Part shown: piece by piece, positions 6,914 to 9,293 of the stretch
Layout: every line of letters starts with the position of its first letter
Numbering within the stretch: position 1 is the stretch's first letter
Assembly: GCA_031276835.1 (NCBI GenBank)
Contig: JAISMI010000044.1
Location: 1 to 9,293, forward strand
Direction: 5' to 3'
DNA length: 9,293 bases
Source of the DNA: Holosporaceae bacterium
GTDB taxonomy: Bacteria > Pseudomonadota > Alphaproteobacteria > UBA3830
The notes under the pieces: model-generated
The model's database searches: none
Told to the model about the DNA's origin: nothing
Seen by the model: the letters and a program-made list of their open reading frames with translations, nothing else
Program-made: the position numbers and the translations under genes

Positions 6914-8148
6914 GAGTATCTCAATATTTCGGTCGGATTTAGTCTGCTTGCTTTTTTAGCCGGATAAATTGTGGCCAAACAAGATAACGAAAGCGAAACC
7001 GCTACGGTTGCGATAACGTCCATTGCATTTAACAGAGAGGGTAAATGAGTTAAAAAATAAACCTCCGGAGAAAAAACTTTGGTATTCAAGAGAAGCTCTA
7101 GAAATTCTTGAATTTTTCGAATATTAAGGGAAAAAGCCACTCCAATCAACGCTCCAACTAAAGTTCCAACGATTCCAATCGACGCGCCGACCGTAAAAAA
7201 TATTCGCGTTACGGCGGATCGCGTTAATCCGATGGTGCGAAGTATGGCGACGTCTTTTTCTTTGTCCTTAACGAGCATGATCATGCAAGAAATGATATTG
7301 AAACTCGCCACCAGAGTGATTAAGGTTAAAATCAAAAACATTACGTTGCGTTCAATTTCAACAGCCTTCATAAATGAACTGTTGCTTGATTGCCAATCGG
7401 TAATTCTGTAATCGGCGCCAAATTTATTCTCTATTTCTTTCTTGACGGAGGACAATTGCAAAGGATTGTCGACAAAAATTGAAATTCCAGTGACACAATT
7501 CTGCGTTTTAAAAAGTTTTTGAGAAATATTAAGCGGAATGTAGGAAACGGAATTATCGTACTCGTGCATTCCGGAATTGAAAGTCGCCGCCAGTCTGAAA
7601 GTTTTTTTGCGGGGCATGAATCCCAATCCAGTTTCGTCCATTTCCGGCGCTACGACGACGACTTCGTCTCCCAATCTAAGGTTAGACCGACGCGCAAGGG
7701 ATTCTCCCAGAACTATGGCGTCTTTGCGGTTGAAATTTTCAAGATTTCCGGAAACTATATTTTGGGCGATCAAACTTTTTTTCGTCAGATCTTTAGGGGA
7801 AATTCCATATGTCAGCGATCCTTTTATACTTCTGTTACCGGATATCAAGGCTTGTCTTTCGATAACCGGAACCGCCTGCGTCACTCCATTTATGGAGAGG
7901 ATTTTTTGGGATACTTCCAAATAATTCGAAGAAATTCCCAGTGGATGCAGCGCAACATGACCGTTAAATCCAATGACTCGCTCGGTAAATTCTTTGCGAA
8001 AACCGTTCATGACGGAGGTTACAATAATGAGAGTCGCGACTCCAAGAATAATTCCAACAATAGAAAATCCTGCTATTGCGGAAATAGCTTTTTCTTTTCG
8101 TTTTGATTTTAAGTATCTCCAGGCGATTAATAATTCCGTTGTTGACAT
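6910..8148 (-). CDS. lolC: Lipoprotein-releasing ABC transporter permease, LolC/LolE family
   Basis: Inner-membrane permease that, with the ATPase LolD, extracts mature lipoproteins from the inner membrane and hands them to the periplasmic carrier LolA. The 412 residues match the family length (about 400-415). One N-terminal membrane helix (about 22-46) is followed by a large periplasmic domain (about 50-265) with the MacB-core segment VLGESLARRSNLRLGDEV. Three C-terminal helices follow (about 270-293, 316-341, 376-395). A cytoplasmic coupling segment, KDKEKDVAILRTIGLTRSAV (294-313), lies between helices 2 and 3, and the conserved tail YPAKKASRLNPTEILRY is at 395-411. The start ATG overlaps the proS stop by one base and the stop overlaps the lolD start as ATGA. 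Only one permease gene is present here, so by analogy with single-permease systems (LolF type) it may work as a homodimer. LolC and LolE cannot be told apart by eye, and the symbol follows common annotation. Confidence 0.94.
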   Translation of the reverse strand: MSTTELLIAWRYLKSKRKEKAISAIAGFSIVGIILGVATLIIVTSVMNGFRKEFTERVIGFNGHVALHPLGISSNYLEVSQKILSINGVTQAVPVIERQALISGNRSIKGSLTYGISPKDLTKKSLIAQNIVSGNLENFNRKDAIVLGESLARRSNLRLGDEVVVVAPEMDETGLGFMPRKKTFRLAATFNSGMHEYDNSVSYIPLNISQKLFKTQNCVTGISIFVDNPLQLSSVKKEIENKFGADYRITDWQSSNSSFMKAVEIERNVMFLILTLITLVASFNIISCMIMLVKDKEKDVAILRTIGLTRSAVTRIFFTVGASIGIVGTLVGALIGVAFSLNIRKIQEFLELLLNTKVFSPEVYFLTHLPSLLNAMDVIATVAVSLSLSCLATIYPAKKASRLNPTEILRYS

Positions 8149-9293
8149 TAGTCCAAAAATCTCCCCATAGCTTTATTCGGAGACATTTCCAACGTTTCGC
8201 CGGTTTTTCTATTTTTCAATTCAACGAGACCGTTCTCAATTTTTTTCTGTCCAATGATGATTTGCCAAGGAATTCCGATTAAATCGGCGTCCGCTAACTT
8301 TTCTCCGACGGAAATATCGCGATCGTCGTAGAGGACTTCTTTGGAAGAAGATATGGCGCCGTAAATTTGGGACGCAATTTCATGGCATTTGCCGTTTTTA
8401 GGATGTAAATTGAGAATGGTCGCGTCAAATGGAGCTACGGCTTCCGGCCATATGATTCCACGATCGTCGTGGGAAGATTCGATGATGGCCGCCGCTAATC
8501 GGGAAACTCCTATGCCGTATGATCCCATTTCCGGAAAAACTTTTTCTCCTTTTTCATTCAAAACAAATGCGTTCATGGCTTTAGAATATTTTGTGCCGAA
8601 ATAAAAAACATGACCCACTTCAATTCCCTTGGAAACCATCAATTCATTTTTCGGAATGGCGGACGTTTTCGGGTCGTATTTTTCGTCGGTTACGGCAAAT
8701 GCGGTCATCAGCTCGTCGTCGGAGGCTAAAAACAAGTTTTTATCATAGTAGAGGGTGCTTTCTCCAGTATCGGCTAAAATTTGAAATTCATGACTCATAT
8801 TTCCGCCGATCGCTCCGGAATCCGCCTGAACCGGAATCGGAGTTAATCCCATTCTTTTGAATGTTCGAATATAGGATTTAAAAACTTTTTCATAGGTTTT
8901 TTTTGCGCCGGCAAAATCCATATCGAATGAATATCCGTCTTTCATTAGAAATTCGCGTCCTCGCATGACGCCGAATCTAGGACGGATTTCATCTCTGAAT
9001 TTCCAATGTATTTGATAGAGAAGAGTGGGGAGTTCTCGATAGCTCTTTACATATTTTCTGAAAACGTCGGTGGCCTGCTCTTCATTGGTGGGACTGTAGA
9101 GAAAATCCCCGCCTTTTCTGTCCTTAAGACGAAGCATTTCCTTTCCGTAGACGTCGTAGCGACCGCTTTCGATCCATAAATCTGCCGGCTGAATCGTCGA
9201 AAAATAAACCATATTTCCGCCGATTTTATCCTGCTCTTCCCGAATAATCTTCGATATTCTTTCGATGACGCGGACGGATAAAGGCAGCCAACA
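8148..9293 (-). CDS. proS: Prolyl-tRNA synthetase, class II, short alphaproteobacterial form (5' partial)
   Basis: Charges tRNA-Pro with proline in the cytosol. The frame is open to the window edge, giving 381 residues. The first visible ones (CWLPLSVRVIERI) match the segment just after the class II N-terminus, so roughly 40 residues and the start codon are missing. Visible signatures are the TNEE proline/ATP-site segment (near 9080-9090), motif 2 with FRDEIRPRFG followed by RGREFLMKDGYSFD (about 8930-9000), motif 3 with GSYGIGVSRLAAAIIE (about 8475-8525), and an anticodon-binding domain from about 8450 to the end. Motifs 2 and 3 are only about 130 residues apart, so the roughly 180-residue YbaK-like editing insertion of E. 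coli-type ProS is absent. That is typical of alphaproteobacterial enzymes. The stop TAA overlaps the next ATG as TAATG, so the downstream permease is probably translationally coupled. Identification is firm. Confidence 0.96.
   Translation of the reverse strand, partial: CWLPLSVRVIERISKIIREEQDKIGGNMVYFSTIQPADLWIESGRYDVYGKEMLRLKDRKGGDFLYSPTNEEQATDVFRKYVKSYRELPTLLYQIHWKFRDEIRPRFGVMRGREFLMKDGYSFDMDFAGAKKTYEKVFKSYIRTFKRMGLTPIPVQADSGAIGGNMSHEFQILADTGESTLYYDKNLFLASDDELMTAFAVTDEKYDPKTSAIPKNELMVSKGIEVGHVFYFGTKYSKAMNAFVLNEKGEKVFPEMGSYGIGVSRLAAAIIESSHDDRGIIWPEAVAPFDATILNLHPKNGKCHEIASQIYGAISSSKEVLYDDRDISVGEKLADADLIGIPWQIIIGQKKIENGLVELKNRKTGETLEMSPNKAMGRFLD

Noticed and set aside
7519..8106. Plus-strand open frame of 195 codons opposite the lolC/E gene
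   Set aside because: It is antisense to a well-supported permease and its translation has low-complexity Arg/Ser/Asn runs without family motifs. It is explained by codon bias of the real gene.

Overview
The window reads as a compact, AT-rich alphaproteobacterial chromosome segment. The gene order proS - lolC/E - lolD - dnaE is an arrangement I associate with Alphaproteobacteria. It is supported by a ProS that lacks the internal editing domain, a single LolC/LolE-type permease instead of two, and a YqaA-DsbB pair. The strong A/T bias would suit a reduced or host-associated lineage such as the Holosporales, or an AT-rich gut alphaproteobacterium. I cannot name the genus from this sequence.

Seven genes run on the minus strand, so the transcriptional order is right to left. 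They are proS (prolyl-tRNA synthetase, 5' end cut off by the window edge), a lolC/E-family permease, lolD (its ATPase), dnaE (replicative DNA polymerase III alpha subunit), a YqaA/DedA-like membrane protein, a DsbB-like four-helix membrane protein, and an M24B Xaa-Pro aminopeptidase. The junctions are extremely tight: TAATG (1-base overlap), ATGA (4), ATGA (4), a 1-base gap, a 7-base gap with the Shine-Dalgarno overlapping the upstream stop, and an 11-base overlap. This looks like one translationally coupled transcript whose promoter lies beyond position 9293. No internal promoter was recognised, and there is no gene-free stretch over 300 bases.

At the left edge (1-98) the cluster ends. A short plus-strand frame open from the window edge to a stop at 56-58 may be the tail of a convergent gene. 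A hairpin followed by a short T run (minus strand) lies there and may terminate the cluster.

Functionally the cluster mixes translation (ProS), outer-membrane lipoprotein export (LolC/E and LolD), replication (DnaE), membrane and envelope functions (YqaA, DsbB-like) and peptide turnover (aminopeptidase P). Only the two Lol proteins clearly form a complex. The most unusual observation is that the DsbB-like protein keeps just one cysteine of each catalytic pair. I found no mobile element, CRISPR array, RNA gene or defence-like system. Apart from the DsbB-like protein this is a conserved housekeeping region, and I do not see a wholly new system in it.
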